NCBI GenBank assembly: GCA_002914845.1
Contig: JXTC01000012.1
Coordinates: 342,625-406,624, forward strand
DNA length: 64,000 bases
Source: Trema orientale
Lineage: Eukaryota; Streptophyta; Magnoliopsida; Rosales; Cannabaceae
Direction: 5' to 3'
How positions within the stretch are numbered: the first letter of the stretch is position 1; each line of letters starts with the position of its first letter. Below the pieces are notes generated by a model. The model searched no databases. It saw nothing but the letters and a program-made list of their open reading frames with translations, and was not told the origin of the DNA. Positions 1-11,152 of the stretch are shown here, in pieces. A program made the translations under genes and the position numbers.

Positions 1-378
1 TTCCAAATTGCTGTGAGCATCTTGTATAAATAAATTATGAGGAAGAAATTGTCTTGCAAAATTGAGAGATTAGTCCAATATAAAGAACAAAATCTCACAT
101 TTAGATATAAGAGAAAATAGAAATAATTATTAGGGCTAAAAATAAAATAAATAGAAACTGATGAGAGTTTCTATATAATATTAGTTCCCAATATTTATTG
201 GTATGGATGATAATTAATATTTTGGCTATATAGTAAAATATAATATCTGGGAGGGAGTTCCCATAATTATTAATTGGATACAATCCACATCTACTTTTTT
301 TTTTTTTTTAAAAAAAGTCAGAAGTGTTTGTATAAAGATAAAATATAAGTATAATATCACTGATATTATTTTGAAACA
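1..378. other. AT-rich non-coding sequence
   Basis: I see no gene here. The stretch is AT-rich and has a run of T followed by A near 294-316. The short open frames have no recognisable family, and their composition is that of random AT-rich DNA. Confidence 0.5.
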
Positions 379-672
379 GATCATCTTGTCGATAGTCTCG
401 AGATATTCGGAATTTCGCATGATTTTGTTTTAGTCAAGTCATTTTGTCGATAGCTTTGGCATTTCGCGTGATCCCTTTTTCAGTCAGATCATATTGTCGA
501 TAGCTTTCAGCGTTTCGCGTGATCTTGCTTTTGGCTAGGTCATATTGTCAATTAGCCTTGATGGCATATCGCATGATCCTGCTCTAGCTAAGTCACATTG
601 TCGATAGCCTTAGCATCTCGCATGACCCTGCTTTAGTATCACCTTGTCGATTGCCGTAGCATTTTTCATGAC
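379..672. repeat. Degenerate ~52-bp tandem repeat, about six units
   Basis: A motif of the form TCATNTTGTCGATAGC, then a spacer, then TTTCGCATGATC recurs about six times, with units starting near 379, 437, 487, 539, 592 and 640. Unit length varies from about 48 to 58 bp and the copies are diverged. No coding frame runs through it. It lies downstream (in minus-strand terms) of the Gypsy gag remnant and could belong to that element or be an independent minisatellite. Confidence 0.75.
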
Positions 673-1037
673 TGTATAAATTATTAGATAATGATTGCAG
701 TTTCATGCAATCTTAATTAAATATTCTGGTACTAAAGCTTATGAATTGCATGTACCATATGATAGAAGTATAGAAAAATAGAAACTAACCATTTATGGTA
801 ACTGAAATATTTTACAACTAACAGTCCCCAATGATGAGGATGTTTGTAGAGTTATTATGGTCAGTATCGAAAACTTACCTGGGCCTAAAACCCAGTAAAT
901 TTTTGAAGATGGTTCATATTGCCTCATTACAGAACTTGAGATTTTGAGGATTTTCCATGGCAACTTCTGGATTCCTTGATAGTTGTTTACAAACTTTTGT
1001 CTTTGCCAGTCGTCTCAATAGCAGTGTAGACATTTAT
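673..1037. other. Non-coding sequence between tandem repeat and gag remnant
   Basis: I recognise no gene. In a complete Gypsy element on the minus strand, protease and polymerase would lie here. I see no trace of them, so the element ends or is truncated around here. Confidence 0.4.
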
Positions 1038-2339
1038 TTAACCTCTTCCATGGTTAGGGAATGGGTTATTCTCGGCTCTTTGTCCCGATAAAACTTCGCC
1101 TCTTTGAGCTTTTTCATTGTATATTTTCCGCACTGTATAACAGTCCGAGGTAGCATGACCTACTTTCCTGTGAAATAAACAGAACTTGGGATTCCTTGTT
1201 TCTTCTGGTGTAGGCGGAGTTTGGATTGGTAGAGGCCGTAATACCCCATCTTCTATCCACATTCATACAAGTGCAACGATTTGATTTTGTGCTAGAGGTA
1301 TCTCGGGAGGAGTTGGTCGATTTCTTTTATCTTGAAGCGCTTTTTCAACCAAAGTGACCTTTCCTTTTCGCTTAGAAAAAGATGGCTTGCCCCAACTTTC
1401 AGCACCGGACCTTTTAGAAAATTTTTATAATTCCATGATTGTTTCTTCGGTGTTGCTTACTCTGAACATGAGTTCAGCGAAATTCGAGATGACATGGTTC
1501 TGAATATGGATTTTGTATTCAGCTCTCATACCTTTGACACACATCCGAATAAGTTCATTCTCTGAGATGATTTCTCTACAGTCCAAAGCCTTTTCCTTGA
1601 ATCTATTCACATAAGTCGTGAGTGATTCATTTTCTTTTTGTGTTAAACTGGAAAGATCAGACAGATCTAACCTGTGCTCTGCTATGAAGAATTTGGTACA
1701 GAATGTTGCGACCAATTCATCCCATGTAGAGATACTGCCTGCTGGTAAATTAGCAAACCATGAATATGCCCGGTCTGTGAGAGATTTTGAAAATTCCCTT
1801 AGCCTTAATTCATGGTCGCTAGTATAGATTCCGAGATCATCTAGGAAACTAATGACGTGCTCTTTAGCATTACCTTTCTTTCTATCAAATTTCTTGAAAC
1901 GAGGATTAGTGTAATCCTTCGGATGTGGCTTAGACAAAATATATGCAGAATAAGGAGGCTAGAAATCCACTGTTGCCATAATTTTACCAGCTTTTTCTGT
2001 CTCTATTTTTAGCACATCTTTTAGTTGCTCCTTGGTAATGAAACTGTGTGAAGCTTCATTATTCGTGCCTACTGGAACTGTGACAGAAGGGTTAACAAGA
2101 CTTTCTTGCGTTCCCAGCATGGTGGCATTTTGATTGCCTGATGCAGGTAAATTGTTGTTTTGACTTGATGGGACGAGGGTAGAAGTCCCCGGTTCATTTC
2201 TTCCTTCTAATTCAGCCAATTGTCGCATTATAAATTCTTGAGACTGCATTAAGCTTTGCAGTGTGATTTTCATTTGAGCAAAAGTTTCTTCTTGTTGAGT
2301 CGATGTTTCGGAACTCAGCGGGTTTTGTTCATCGGCCAT
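1038..2339 (-). pseudogene. Ty3/Gypsy-type gag remnant
   Basis: This is a fossil gag region read on the minus strand. The N-terminal part (1959-2339) starts with MADEQNP and is rich in Q, S and T. The central part (1425-1937) matches the plant retrotransposon gag domain: WFANLPAGSISTWDEL, then LTTYVNRFKEKALDC, then ELIRMCVKGM. A zinc-knuckle-like segment with C-x2-H-x3-GH-x4-C spacing lies in 1038-1262. The domain order fits a capsid-nucleocapsid polyprotein of a Ty3/Gypsy element. The copy is broken in a few places, and no polymerase is found downstream. The lineage is uncertain; a TAT/Ogre-like group is plausible from the primer-binding site. Confidence 0.85.
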
Positions 2340-2507
2340 TTGAAAGAATGAAATGGAAAGTGGGAGAAAAGGGAAAGAAAGAAATGAGAGATCTCTTTTT
2401 TTTTTTTTAGAGAAAATTTCTGAAAAGAGGGGGACAGAAATTTGACAAAATTTCGGGGTGAAAAATTAAAAGAAATTCGATGGAGTTTCAAGAGGATGAC
2501 AGAATAA

Positions 2508-2640
2508 CGGTACACTGGATAGAGTAATGGTACACCGTCAGGTGTCGAAAAATGAAATGGGCAGAGTAACGGTGTACCGGACAGAGTAACGGTACACCGT
2601 CAGATGTCAAAAATGAAATGGACAGAGTTCCGAGAGATTT
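2508..2640. repeat. Short tandem repeats in the gag leader
   Basis: The motif CAGAGTAACGGTACACCG, followed by TCAGGTGTC and AAAATGAAATGG, recurs about three times with small changes. It lies in the untranslated leader between the primer-binding site and gag. Confidence 0.65.
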
Positions 2641-2675
2641 TGGAAATACTGAAGAAATCTAGTTTCACCTGGCTA

Positions 2676-2694
2676 TTCCCCAGTGGACTCGCCA
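2676..2694 (-). other. Putative primer-binding site
   Basis: On the minus strand TGGCGAGTCCACTGGGGA starts a few bases inside the LTR end. This resembles the primer site of TAT/Ogre-type plant Gypsy elements. The tRNA assignment was not checked. Confidence 0.45.
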
Positions 2695-2698
2695 TTAA

Positions 2699-3355
2699 TG
2701 TTCCGGGGGTGCTTTTTGTGATTTAATTAGAGAGGAATTAATTAAGCATAAAAATACTTAATTAAAGATAAGTAGAATAGTAGTAGAAAATAGAGAAAAT
2801 GACGTNGTTAGGCGATCGGTGCGGGTTGGTGGGTTTTTTATTCACCCCTACTCAGTACTACTCACAACGGGCCATCCTCTTAGGCCCAGCGGCAAGAGAT
2901 GGGGCCGGAGCCTAGCCGCAGGAAAATGTGAGTGAGTCGCGATGAATAGAGGTGGTCTTGATGATTTAATTAGAGAGGAATTAATTAAGCATAAAAATAC
3001 TTAATTAAAGATAAGTAGAATAGTAGTAGAAAATAGAGAAAATGACGTGGAAAATTGTAACGATACAATTCCACGTGTCAGAAAATTATTGGTCTTTTTG
3101 ACAGCTCAACCTGCAAGTAAACAGGTGTGGGTGGTTTTAATGACCATCACCACGTGTTAGATAGCCAGTATTTCTGACGCAGATGATACCAGCCATTTGG
3201 TCAGAAACAAACAAAAAGATGGTTAGTTTTTCCGACACAGGTGATTCCAGCCATTCGGTCAGAAATATAAATAAATAATACTAACTTGCACAATTATCAC
3301 ATTATTTATGACTTAATATTTTTAGTTAGTGACAAATTATAAAAAAATTGTCACA
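2699..3355 (-). repeat. 5' LTR of the truncated Gypsy element
   Basis: The LTR is bounded by the primer-binding-like site on the left and by CA (TG on the minus strand) on the right. It contains an 87-bp direct duplication (2719-2805 and 2962-3048) around an ambiguous base at 2806. A second copy of its outer 74 bp occurs at 5507-5580. Confidence 0.5.
2719..3048. repeat. 87-bp direct duplication flanking an N
   Basis: Positions 2719-2805 and 2962-3048 are identical as far as I can read. The first copy ends directly at the ambiguous base at 2806. The 156 bp between the copies are GC-richer than their surroundings. The arrangement looks like an assembly join. Confidence 0.8.
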
Positions 3356-3359
3356 CCCC
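3286..3359. repeat. 74-bp repeat, first copy (second at 5507-5580)
   Basis: This block, ending in TTGTCACACCCC, is repeated at 5507-5580, shortly after the second ambiguous base (5491). The two look identical. They are probably the outer end of the same LTR, joined twice. Confidence 0.8.
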
Positions 3360-3567
3360 TGAATTTAACGTGAACAGTTGCAAATAAGGGTCGTATATGC
3401 TACAACTCAGCTTGCTAAACAACTCAGAACTACGGGTCTGCGAGTATTTAAACTGCAGAACTTAAATGTTAGCACAATATATATAGTCAGCACTATGTAA
3501 ATATTTGGAACAACAGAAAATAACGGGATTAGTAGCTCAATATTCGCAAAATCTATATAAATAATAA
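3360..3567. other. Non-coding sequence between LTR and MITE
   Basis: I recognise no feature here. The sequence is unremarkable and AT-rich. Confidence 0.4.
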
Positions 3568-3576
3568 TAAAAATAA

Positions 3577-3768
3577 GGACGCGTCTACAGTAGGGGCGCC
3601 CCTACGTAGGGCCCTGTCTATTCACCGTTAGATGGGAATCTGTATATAAATAGATTCTCCACAGATTCCCGTTATTCCCCACAGATTCTCGTTATTCCCC
3701 ACAGGTTCCTATCCAACGATAATTAAGGCATGACCCTACGTAGGGACGCCCCTACCGTAGCCATCCCC
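3577..3768. mobile_element. Mutator-type MITE, family A (CCCTACGTAGGG), copy 1
   Basis: A 192-bp element whose ends form inverted repeats containing GTAGGGGCG and the palindrome CCCTACGTAGGG. It is flanked by a 9-bp target duplication with one mismatch (taaaaataa / taaaagtaa). A second copy in opposite orientation lies at 39875-40046. This copy carries an extra ~20-bp internal repeat. It has no coding capacity. Confidence 0.9.
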
Positions 3769-3777
3769 TAAAAGTAA

Positions 3778-4757
3778 TAGTAATATGATAATATATATGG
3801 GTATATATGTACCGGTATAGTATAATAAATGATCAATATACGGATATATGCATATATGGATGTATAGATAAATTGATGGGATTGGTAATAAATATGAGTG
3901 TATGGGTAGATTGATGGGATTGGTAATAAAGAATTGAGTTGAGAAAAAGAGGAAGTTGATCTATTAATGGAAAAGGAAAGAAAGCATTTAATGCTTTGTC
4001 AAAAAGTGGAAGTTATATTAGCTTCGTATGTGTGGAGTTGTAAGAATGAATATGAGATAGCTATTTATGTGTATATATATATATATGAGTTTGATATTGG
4101 TTATTAACTAAGAGAGAGAAAAAAAAAACGAATAGGAAATAACAAAAAAATGAAGGTCACGAGCTTGAACAGAAACCAAGAAGTGATGAAGTTGTTAAAT
4201 GAAAAGGAAACTTTGATATCAATTAAGGTTATGGGCTGGTCAAACGAGGAAGAAGAAAGGAAGTGAAAGCTAAGAGAAAAAAGACAAATGATAATGATGA
4301 TCTTGTATAAACTGAAAGCTCCTATCTATCCCCCGTTAGCCCGATCGGTGGCCAAGTTATATACATATATAGTGCTTGTGAAGAGCTAGGTTTGGTGCCA
4401 AATGGCTCAACAAGTTATACAAGGTGGCAACGGCTTTTCATGCAATCCTTTTGGTTTTGCCACGTATAAGCTATATGTGTATACAATTCTTGTGGTCATT
4501 ACCGCTTCATATTCCAGAAGGCGCGTGGTGAGCGCGACTGCGACGTCTCAAACAAAATTGCTTAAACGACAATTTACTTGTGGCCGTTTCTAGAAGCAAA
4601 GTATAACAGGCTTCTAAAGAACTGGACGACACGTCATTCAGTTAACGTAGCGGCCTATTCTCTAATGAGAACGACATGTTGTTTTACTTCAGGGACAGCA
4701 CTGAATTTGGAATTTAAACGACGTTGACGTGGTATAAATTTGACAATTTTTCAATGA
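3778..4757. other. AT-rich intergenic sequence
   Basis: I found no supported gene. A 63-codon open frame at 4402-4593 has no recognisable family and no intron signals that would extend it. Purine-rich stretches occur near 3950-4300. Confidence 0.4.
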
Positions 4758-4800
4758 AAAATTGACACGTCCAATTTTCTTAATTGGACGTGTCAATTTT
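4758..4800. repeat. Perfect 19-bp inverted repeat with 5-bp loop
   Basis: The left arm (4758-4776) contains TTGACACGTCCAATT. The right arm (4782-4800) is its exact reverse complement. The loop is TTCTT. No gene ends next to it, so I do not call it a terminator. It may be the remains of a small foldback element. Confidence 0.85.
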
Positions 4801-5248
4801 CCTCAAACTTCATATTCTTAGATTTAATAAAAATTTTGAGTTACTTTTGCTAGAGTATAAGGAGTATGTTACATCAAGATAAAATTTTTTTGTTGATGCA
4901 AGTCTCGTACAAAATGAACGACATCAATTTGTCAGTTACTTCAATTTGTCAGTTACATTTGATATAAGCACTTTCCATGTTGTATGACCGTGGCCAATAT
5001 TCAAGTTGACTTAATCTTTTGTTGACTTTTGTTGTGTTTGCCTGTGTGTGGCTACTTCTAAAAGAAACCTAATGCGTATATGACTCGATTTAGGTGGGAT
5101 TATGGGATTAGAAGATTCTTGGGATCGGCTATGAGTGTAGATAGAGTTATATTAATTAGTTGTTTAGGCCACCAGAGGAGCCAAAACTTTCATCCAGTAA
5201 AGGTACAAGAAAAATTTTCAACTCTAAATTATAGATCTTTCCTTTCTT
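4801..5248. other. Intergenic sequence
   Basis: Apart from the hairpin to its left I see no gene or repeat that I can support. Confidence 0.4.
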
Positions 5249-5249
5249 A

Positions 5250-5490
5250 GGCTATGTTTGGTAGAGAGGAAAGAAAGTAGGAGGAAAAGAAAATGTGTAG
5301 GATGGAAAGAAAAATATCTTTTCTCCATTGTTGTTTGGTATGTAGGAAGTAAAGAAAACTAGTATATTTTAAAATAACTGTTTTGCCATTTTTATTAAAA
5401 TTTTAAAAGTAGTATACAAGGTTAATTTGGTAAGTAAAAAGCTTTTCCTCCCCTTTTCTCTCTATTTTTGGGAGGAAAATATTTGAGTGG
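5250..5490. mobile_element. MITE fragment with GTTTGGTA end
   Basis: It begins GGCTATGTTTGGTAGAGAGG and is rich in GGAAAG / GAGGAAAAG, the style of the element at 57316-58011. An internal TTGTTTGGTATG and a CCTCCCCTTTTC stretch near its right side suggest inverted-repeat structure. It is cut at the ambiguous base 5491, so its other end is unknown. Confidence 0.45.
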
Positions 5491-5506
5491 NTTAATTGGC
5501 CCCATA

Positions 5507-5580
5507 TTGCACAATTATCACATTATTTATGACTTAATATTTTTAGTTAGTGACAAATTATAAAAAAATTGTCACACCCC
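5507..5580. repeat. 74-bp repeat, second copy
   Basis: Same block as 3286-3359. It begins 16 bases after the N at 5491 and ends in TTGTCACACCCC, after which the two loci diverge. Confidence 0.8.
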
Positions 5581-6414
5581 AAAACAACGGGTCTTGGGTT
5601 GATGCTCGTGATGCAACCTTGCTCCTCCGCCGGTGAATGGCCTTGATATCTCCAAAGAATGGCTGAAAAAGCCGTCGAAACTTGTAGCTTCTCGGCGTGT
5701 TTTCTCGACTTCTACGGCGCGAGGCGGAATACGAACTAGCAGTGGGGCTTCATCGGCTGGCTGCGATGGCCATGGATCCGCATGTCGGCGACTGGCTACG
5801 GCGGTGCGATGGCTCGCTTCGTCGGTAGAGAGCTCGGCAAGCTTGGGTGCCTCAGGGGCTTCGAGTAAAGAAGAAGAGTGGAGGGATTCAAGGGCAAATT
5901 TTGAAACTGTAATTCAGAAATTGCTCCTTGACTCGGTTTTAAAAATATATTTTTATTTACATACTAAATTAATTGCATTTTGGTCCCTCTTCTCAAAAAT
6001 TCCTTACACTTTTCTCCTTACGAACCTAGACTAACTTTCTGTCGAAGTTCATCTTAGATATTTTAAATTTTAAATTTAAAAAATGTGAAATTACCAAATT
6101 GACCATGGCTTTCAATTACAATTTTACCCTTATAAAATCAAGGGTTTTATAGCGAACGTTAAAGACCCACACCATATTATTGGGATTGACAATTCAAGAT
6201 GCCCTGAAAATCTAAAGAAAGAATAGAATTATTTACCCAATGAAATATTAGAATTTTGGAATAATATACTTATGTGTTAGGATAAAATATAATTAGTCAG
6301 TATATATAGTCAAACAAATTTCTCTTAAACATTAAATACCTATGGTACTCAACAAAAGAATTCATAGATTAATATCCACTTTATTGGGGATCTTATAACA
6401 TAAAATGGGAACAC
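5581..6414. other. Unclassified segment, GC-rich at 5590-5890
   Basis: The first 300 bp are GC-rich for this window and hold an open frame (5633-6034, 133 codons) with an arginine/serine/alanine-rich N-terminal part and no recognisable domain. The style, TGTCACACCCC followed by a GC-rich stretch and then AT-rich sequence, resembles long plant LTRs, but I could not find the other boundary. I do not call a gene. Confidence 0.35.
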
Positions 6415-6760
6415 CTAAAGAAGGAAATCTGCCAAGGGAAGGAAACGTACCCCTCCTGTTATTGCATCAAAGATATGTGAGACTGACCAAATCAAATAAG
6501 ACCATAATGATATCTTACCATATCTAAGATCAGACCAAGGCCTATAAATAGCCCCTCCAGTATCCAGCTCGGAGGAGAAGTCCCAGTTGAGTATCAAAAT
6601 GCATATTCTTGTATTCCTGCTCAAAGTTCTTAGAGAGAGAATTATTCTAATAGTCTCCGAATAAAATTGTAAGCGATGTAAAAGAGAGGGCAGTCCATCT
6701 CCATTGTCAATCTAGATAGATAAGTTGTTGGAATTACATTCTCCCCAAGTGACATCCTGA
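6415..6760 (+). repeat. LTR-like fragment with TATA box
   Basis: A TATA-like CCTATAAATAGCCCC lies at about 6540-6554. Downstream are AGAGAGAATTATTC and a short stretch ending GGAATTACA. This is the promoter-leader layout seen in plant LTRs. No target duplication or partner LTR was found, so a solo or truncated LTR is only an inference. Confidence 0.3.
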
Positions 6761-7052
6761 TATTATTCTCCACTGCTCGATTATATTTATCTTGCTTGGA
6801 AATAGCTATAGGTATGGAAGATAAACTTGCATAGTTATTATGTTAATTAATTAAAATCATCATAGTATTGCTATTCTCCTTCATTTAAATAATAATTACG
6901 CTGACGATTGTTCTTTATATTATTAAGTTGTTGTGCAAGCTTTTGTGCAATAATAATCAAAATCTTGTAATTAAGATATATGTGTACGTTTAATCCCTAG
7001 TTCTTTAATACTTTAGACATATTATTTATTTGCTGATATAAAAAAGGCAATC

Positions 7053-10000
7053 TGTAATACCCCATAATTTTAAAGGGCAAAATGGTCTTTTGACACCAAA
7101 AAAAATTAAAATTAATTAAATATATATATATACATATATCTGTTGCTTCTGTCTCGTTTTCCCCCAGACCCATTCTCTCCCGTTCCCCTCTCTCTCACTC
7201 TCTGTCTCTCATCTCTCTCATGCACGGCCAAAAGGAGCAACAGCCGTCGGCCACCGTCGAAGCCCACAACCACCCACCGCAGAAGTGCACCACTGAGACA
7301 AGGCCACTGCGGGAGTGACGTTGCCATTCGCCGCTTGCATCGCCGGAAAAATGCGAATAATAGCCGCGGCTTCCGTCACTCGTCGGCGATCATTTCGGCG
7401 ACGAAAAGCGCGAATTCAGTGGCATTCAAACCCTCTCGTCACGGGCTCTCTCCTGGTATGTGTCTCGCGATCCCATTTTGTCCGGTTTGAAACTTGCCAT
7501 TTTTTGGTGTTTTGAGTTTCAAATTTTAGTTTTCGATCCGACCGTTAGATTTCGTTTCTGTTGTCACTTTTGGAATGTACTCAGAAAATGGTGAAGTTTG
7601 ATACATATATATATTGACTATATTTGGTGATCGGCACGAAAATCAATATCTAACGGCTTAGATTTTGTCTAGTTTTGTGTGTCACCGGTCCGGTGTCGGC
7701 CCGGACCTGAATTGGTCGAGTTATATATCTAACATAGCTATTTTGGACATTAGGAATTCGATGAAGAAGTCCGTTCATTGATTCGATGCTTTGTTGAGAA
7801 GTTAATTTTTCCCAAGTGAGCGATCGAGAGCGTGGAATTGGTTCCCAACCCTACGAACGATCATCCAATCGGCACCTTGAGCATACAATAGCGTAGTATC
7901 GCTATTCTAGTAAGACAGGAATTCAGTTACCTCTCTTTTACGTCGTTTTGAATAAAACTTATCTTCTGCAACACATGAGAACAAATGCAATTTTAGAACT
8001 TTTAAATATCCGCGATGGAATTGAATGGTATGACTTATATATTGGATTGCTCCGGGACTTTTCTGAGTGCAAGTTATTTTTGGATATGTTAAAATAGGGT
8101 CGTTATGCTGCCTATTTTTCTACAATTTTTAATTAACCATCGTATTAAAAACCAGAGCATCATTTGAACTTAAACTGCATGACTACTTTTACACATCAAT
8201 TCAGAGTACACGTGTCATAGGATCACACATGAGTCCCAGGTTAGCATCATAGGGTTTTTACAGTCTGGCGCTATGGCCCCACCGACAGTGTAGAGTCCGT
8301 GAACCCGCGTGGGGTATTTTTTCTTATTGTCTCCCCATTTAATAGGCGTACGCAATGCGGTTGTCCCTCCAGGTTTGGTAGGCGATACACGGGTGTCCCC
8401 CCTGGTTATGGGCTAGGTGTCAGGCAGGCTGTATGGCACGCGTAGTGCCTGTTGGAATTTTTGTCCTAAAAAGCATATTTCCAATTATACCCTTTGAGTA
8501 TGAACAACTTTCTCTTATATGCAATTATGATATTTGCTAGATTAAACTATCTTAGTTGTATAGTTTATTTATCTGAAAAAGATTCCATGACTTTGTTTGT
8601 GTATAAAGAAACAAACATGATTAAGTATTAATTATGGGGAGACTTGTTTCTTTATCTAAGTCTAAATGAATTAGTTCACAATCTGTAAATAAAGATGGAA
8701 TACTTTATTTACTATAGGTTGTAGTGTTTGTCTATCTCAACGGGAATGATGTGTATCAAATCATTGAAGTATGTGACTTCTGATAGAAACACTAATACAA
8801 CATAAATAAGTTATGTATATTAAACTGGACCAGGCAATATAAAGAATTGGAGTGCCGTAACTCAATTCTTATATTACCATAAACTAGCTCTTAGCATATA
8901 GATCTTAATCCTTGATATTTGATTGGACTTGCTTTCATGGGTTGTAGCCTTTTGATTTGTTGAAAGACTAGCCTCTACGAAATTAGAGGTGAACTCTGGC
9001 ATATTGGAGGTTATGGTTTGTGAATTGATGGGAACACCAAATAGTTAAGGACACTATACATTAATGCCACTTTAGGTTCTTTCAAGATTCATGGAATAAT
9101 TAAATCTAAGATCTTAGTATTCACTTTGTGAATTGGTTGATGATTTCGTCTAAATGGCCATTGAGAACAAAATTATCGACAACATTATTCCTTGATAGAA
9201 AGATGGTAATTTAAAGGTAAATAGGTGTTGGAAGGGTATTACGGTAATTTCACCTATCCAACTACGGCATTGTATAGGGATTCTATGTGTGGTATAGAAT
9301 ATGCTAGATGGATCGATTAATCAAGGTTAGTTGATTGAATCTCTATAAAAGGCATGACATTTAATCTAAGAGTGCAGTATTGGGCCTTTAGTGGAGTGTT
9401 CCCTTTACTAATAATATTTATATAAATACCATAATAAGAGTTATTATGTATTTATCATATTATTGGAGCTTAGATTATTTGGATCCATTAAGTCCCTTGT
9501 CTAACTCAATAAAGCTCATTAATTGGTTGGTGGTATTCGTGAAATTAGTTTCATGAAACTGTGTAAAATAATAATTCTACACAGAAGTTGGTATTTTTAT
9601 AAATAAGTTTCATGGGTTGGACATATTTATAAAAATACATCCAAAGCCCAAATTGGAGAACAAGTCCAATCCTAGTTGGACTAGGGTTAGCAGTTTTTGG
9701 ACTCATATACAAAAAATGCATGAGAGAAAAAACTGAAAAGGAAACACAATAGTGTTACACGAAAAAACTGAGGAAAAGAGAGAGAGGGAATTCGGCCAAG
9801 GGCTGAGAAAAGAGGAGAGAAAAAGTTTCTTGCAATCTCAAGGTCTCATCTCACATCCCGGTGTTCCATAAGATCAAGAAGGTGTTCTTGATCGTTCTCC
9901 GACGAAGGTTTTGACTTGGTGTCCACTCACCTCTTCAACCAAGAACGAGATGATAGGCAAGAAGATCTAGGGTTGGAGTTTTGATTACCATCAACAGGGA

Positions 10001-11152
10001 GATCAAGAAGGAGTACGCTACAAGAGGTAAACCTTAATCCCATCTCTACGGTTTATGCATCTAGATTTGATTTATGTTATACATGATCCTATATATGATA
10101 TGTGCATGTAATATGGTTATGAAAATTATTTTTATGAAAAAAAAAAAAAAAAAATTTTAAACCTAAATCCGCTAATTATTCCGCTGCGTTCATGATGTGA
10201 TTATGTGATTTTCCATAGTTTGCATGCATGTATGTTTTTGCCCTAAGTGTTAGGCAATTCCAGCAGTGCCAACACCGTAGTTTCCATTGATGAGAGGTAG
10301 TAAACTCATGGGTATAGGTGGATTTGTATCATGTGTTTGTAGACTGATTGATTTTCAGATAACATGTTTTCATATCTATATATATTGTTATATGCATATA
10401 TATATACGGACTATCAGCTTTAGAAATGAATATGTATAAGTATATGGTTTTGCGAAGAGGTGTTTTAGATCAAACTAACCATGCAGGGGCTTTCCATCAC
10501 TAAAATAGTTTTTAAATGAGGTAACAGTTTTCTTACTGAGCTTTCGAGCTCACCCCTTCATTTTTCCTCCCTTTCAGGTGATCATTCATTCGAGTCAGTC
10601 GTCTCGATGGCTAGTTAAGTCGCTTGGTTTGCTTTGCGGTCTTATTCCTATTTCTCTTTGGTTGGTCCTTATAACTTATTCCATTCTTTTCATTTCTAAG
10701 TGTTTAGCCAAGTTTATTGTTTATGCTAAGTGAATGTATGAAGATGTAATTTCTACTATTTGAGGATTTGGTGTATAAGTGGGACCCTTTGGTTCCCAAG
10801 GAGAACATTTTTGAAGATTTAAGTGATTGGAATTTTTATTAGTCTTGTAAATCAATTTTTAGACTTTCTGACTCAAGATTTATGAACTTCAATTTAATCA
10901 ACATTAGAATTTTTATTAAATCAAGTTTTGTTACAACTTGATTATGTTTTTCTTGAATTTTAATTGGTCTATCTACTTTTATAAATCAAACTAAAGATAG
11001 ACTCCTTCTTATATAGAATTTTTAATGATTTAAGGACAAAAATGTAAAAATCCAAATACTTAGTTTTCTCCGAATTTTATAAGATTCTTTATTTATCTTA
11101 ATTTACAATCAAAATTACCAAAAGTCACGGTCTTGGATTTTGTGTTGTGACA
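7053..11152 (+). repeat. 5' LTR of the LARD-like element, interrupted
   Basis: About 2.28 kb once the 1.8-kb insertion at 8450-10265 and its duplicated 5 bp are set aside. Near 7170-7280 it carries a CT-rich stretch (CTCTCTCTCACTCTCTG) and GC-richer sequence that can be read as short open frames. These frames occur in both LTRs and are not genes. Confidence 0.85.
8450..10265 (+). mobile_element. Solo LTR inserted in the 5' LTR
   Basis: A 1,816-bp segment with ends TGTTGGAA ... TTCCAGCA, flanked by a perfect 5-bp target duplication (gtgcc, 8445-8449 and 10266-10270). The 3' LTR of the host element lacks it: there GTAGTGCC runs directly into AACACC. A TATA-like CTCTATAAAAGGC lies near 9345. 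There is no internal domain, primer site or second LTR, so the segment fits a solo LTR left by recombination, probably of a Copia element. A long A run is at about 10138-10155. Confidence 0.8.

Larger units (their letters stand above)
1038..3355 (-). mobile_element. Truncated Ty3/Gypsy element: LTR, primer site, leader, gag
   Basis: Read on the minus strand the parts come in order: an LTR (about 3355 to 2699), a primer-binding-like site, a leader of about 340 bp with short tandem repeats, then gag. The LTR has TG...CA ends (start TGTGACAATT, end CCGGAACA). The polymerase part and the second LTR are absent. The LTR holds a single-N position and a local duplication, so its length here may be affected by assembly. 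Confidence 0.6.

Noticed and set aside
4758-4800. Intrinsic terminator
   Set aside because: There is a hairpin but no gene upstream, and eukaryotic genes do not use this signal.
5633-6034. 133-codon open frame in a GC-rich patch
   Set aside because: No recognisable domain. The composition is arginine/serine/alanine-rich as expected from GC-rich non-coding DNA, and the second half runs into AT-rich sequence of different character. It may lie in a long LTR.
7112-7515. Overlapping open frames on both strands near 7.1-7.5 kb
   Set aside because: They lie inside the 5' LTR of the LARD-like element and recur in diverged form in the 3' LTR (14041-14373). CT-rich and GC-rich composition explains them.
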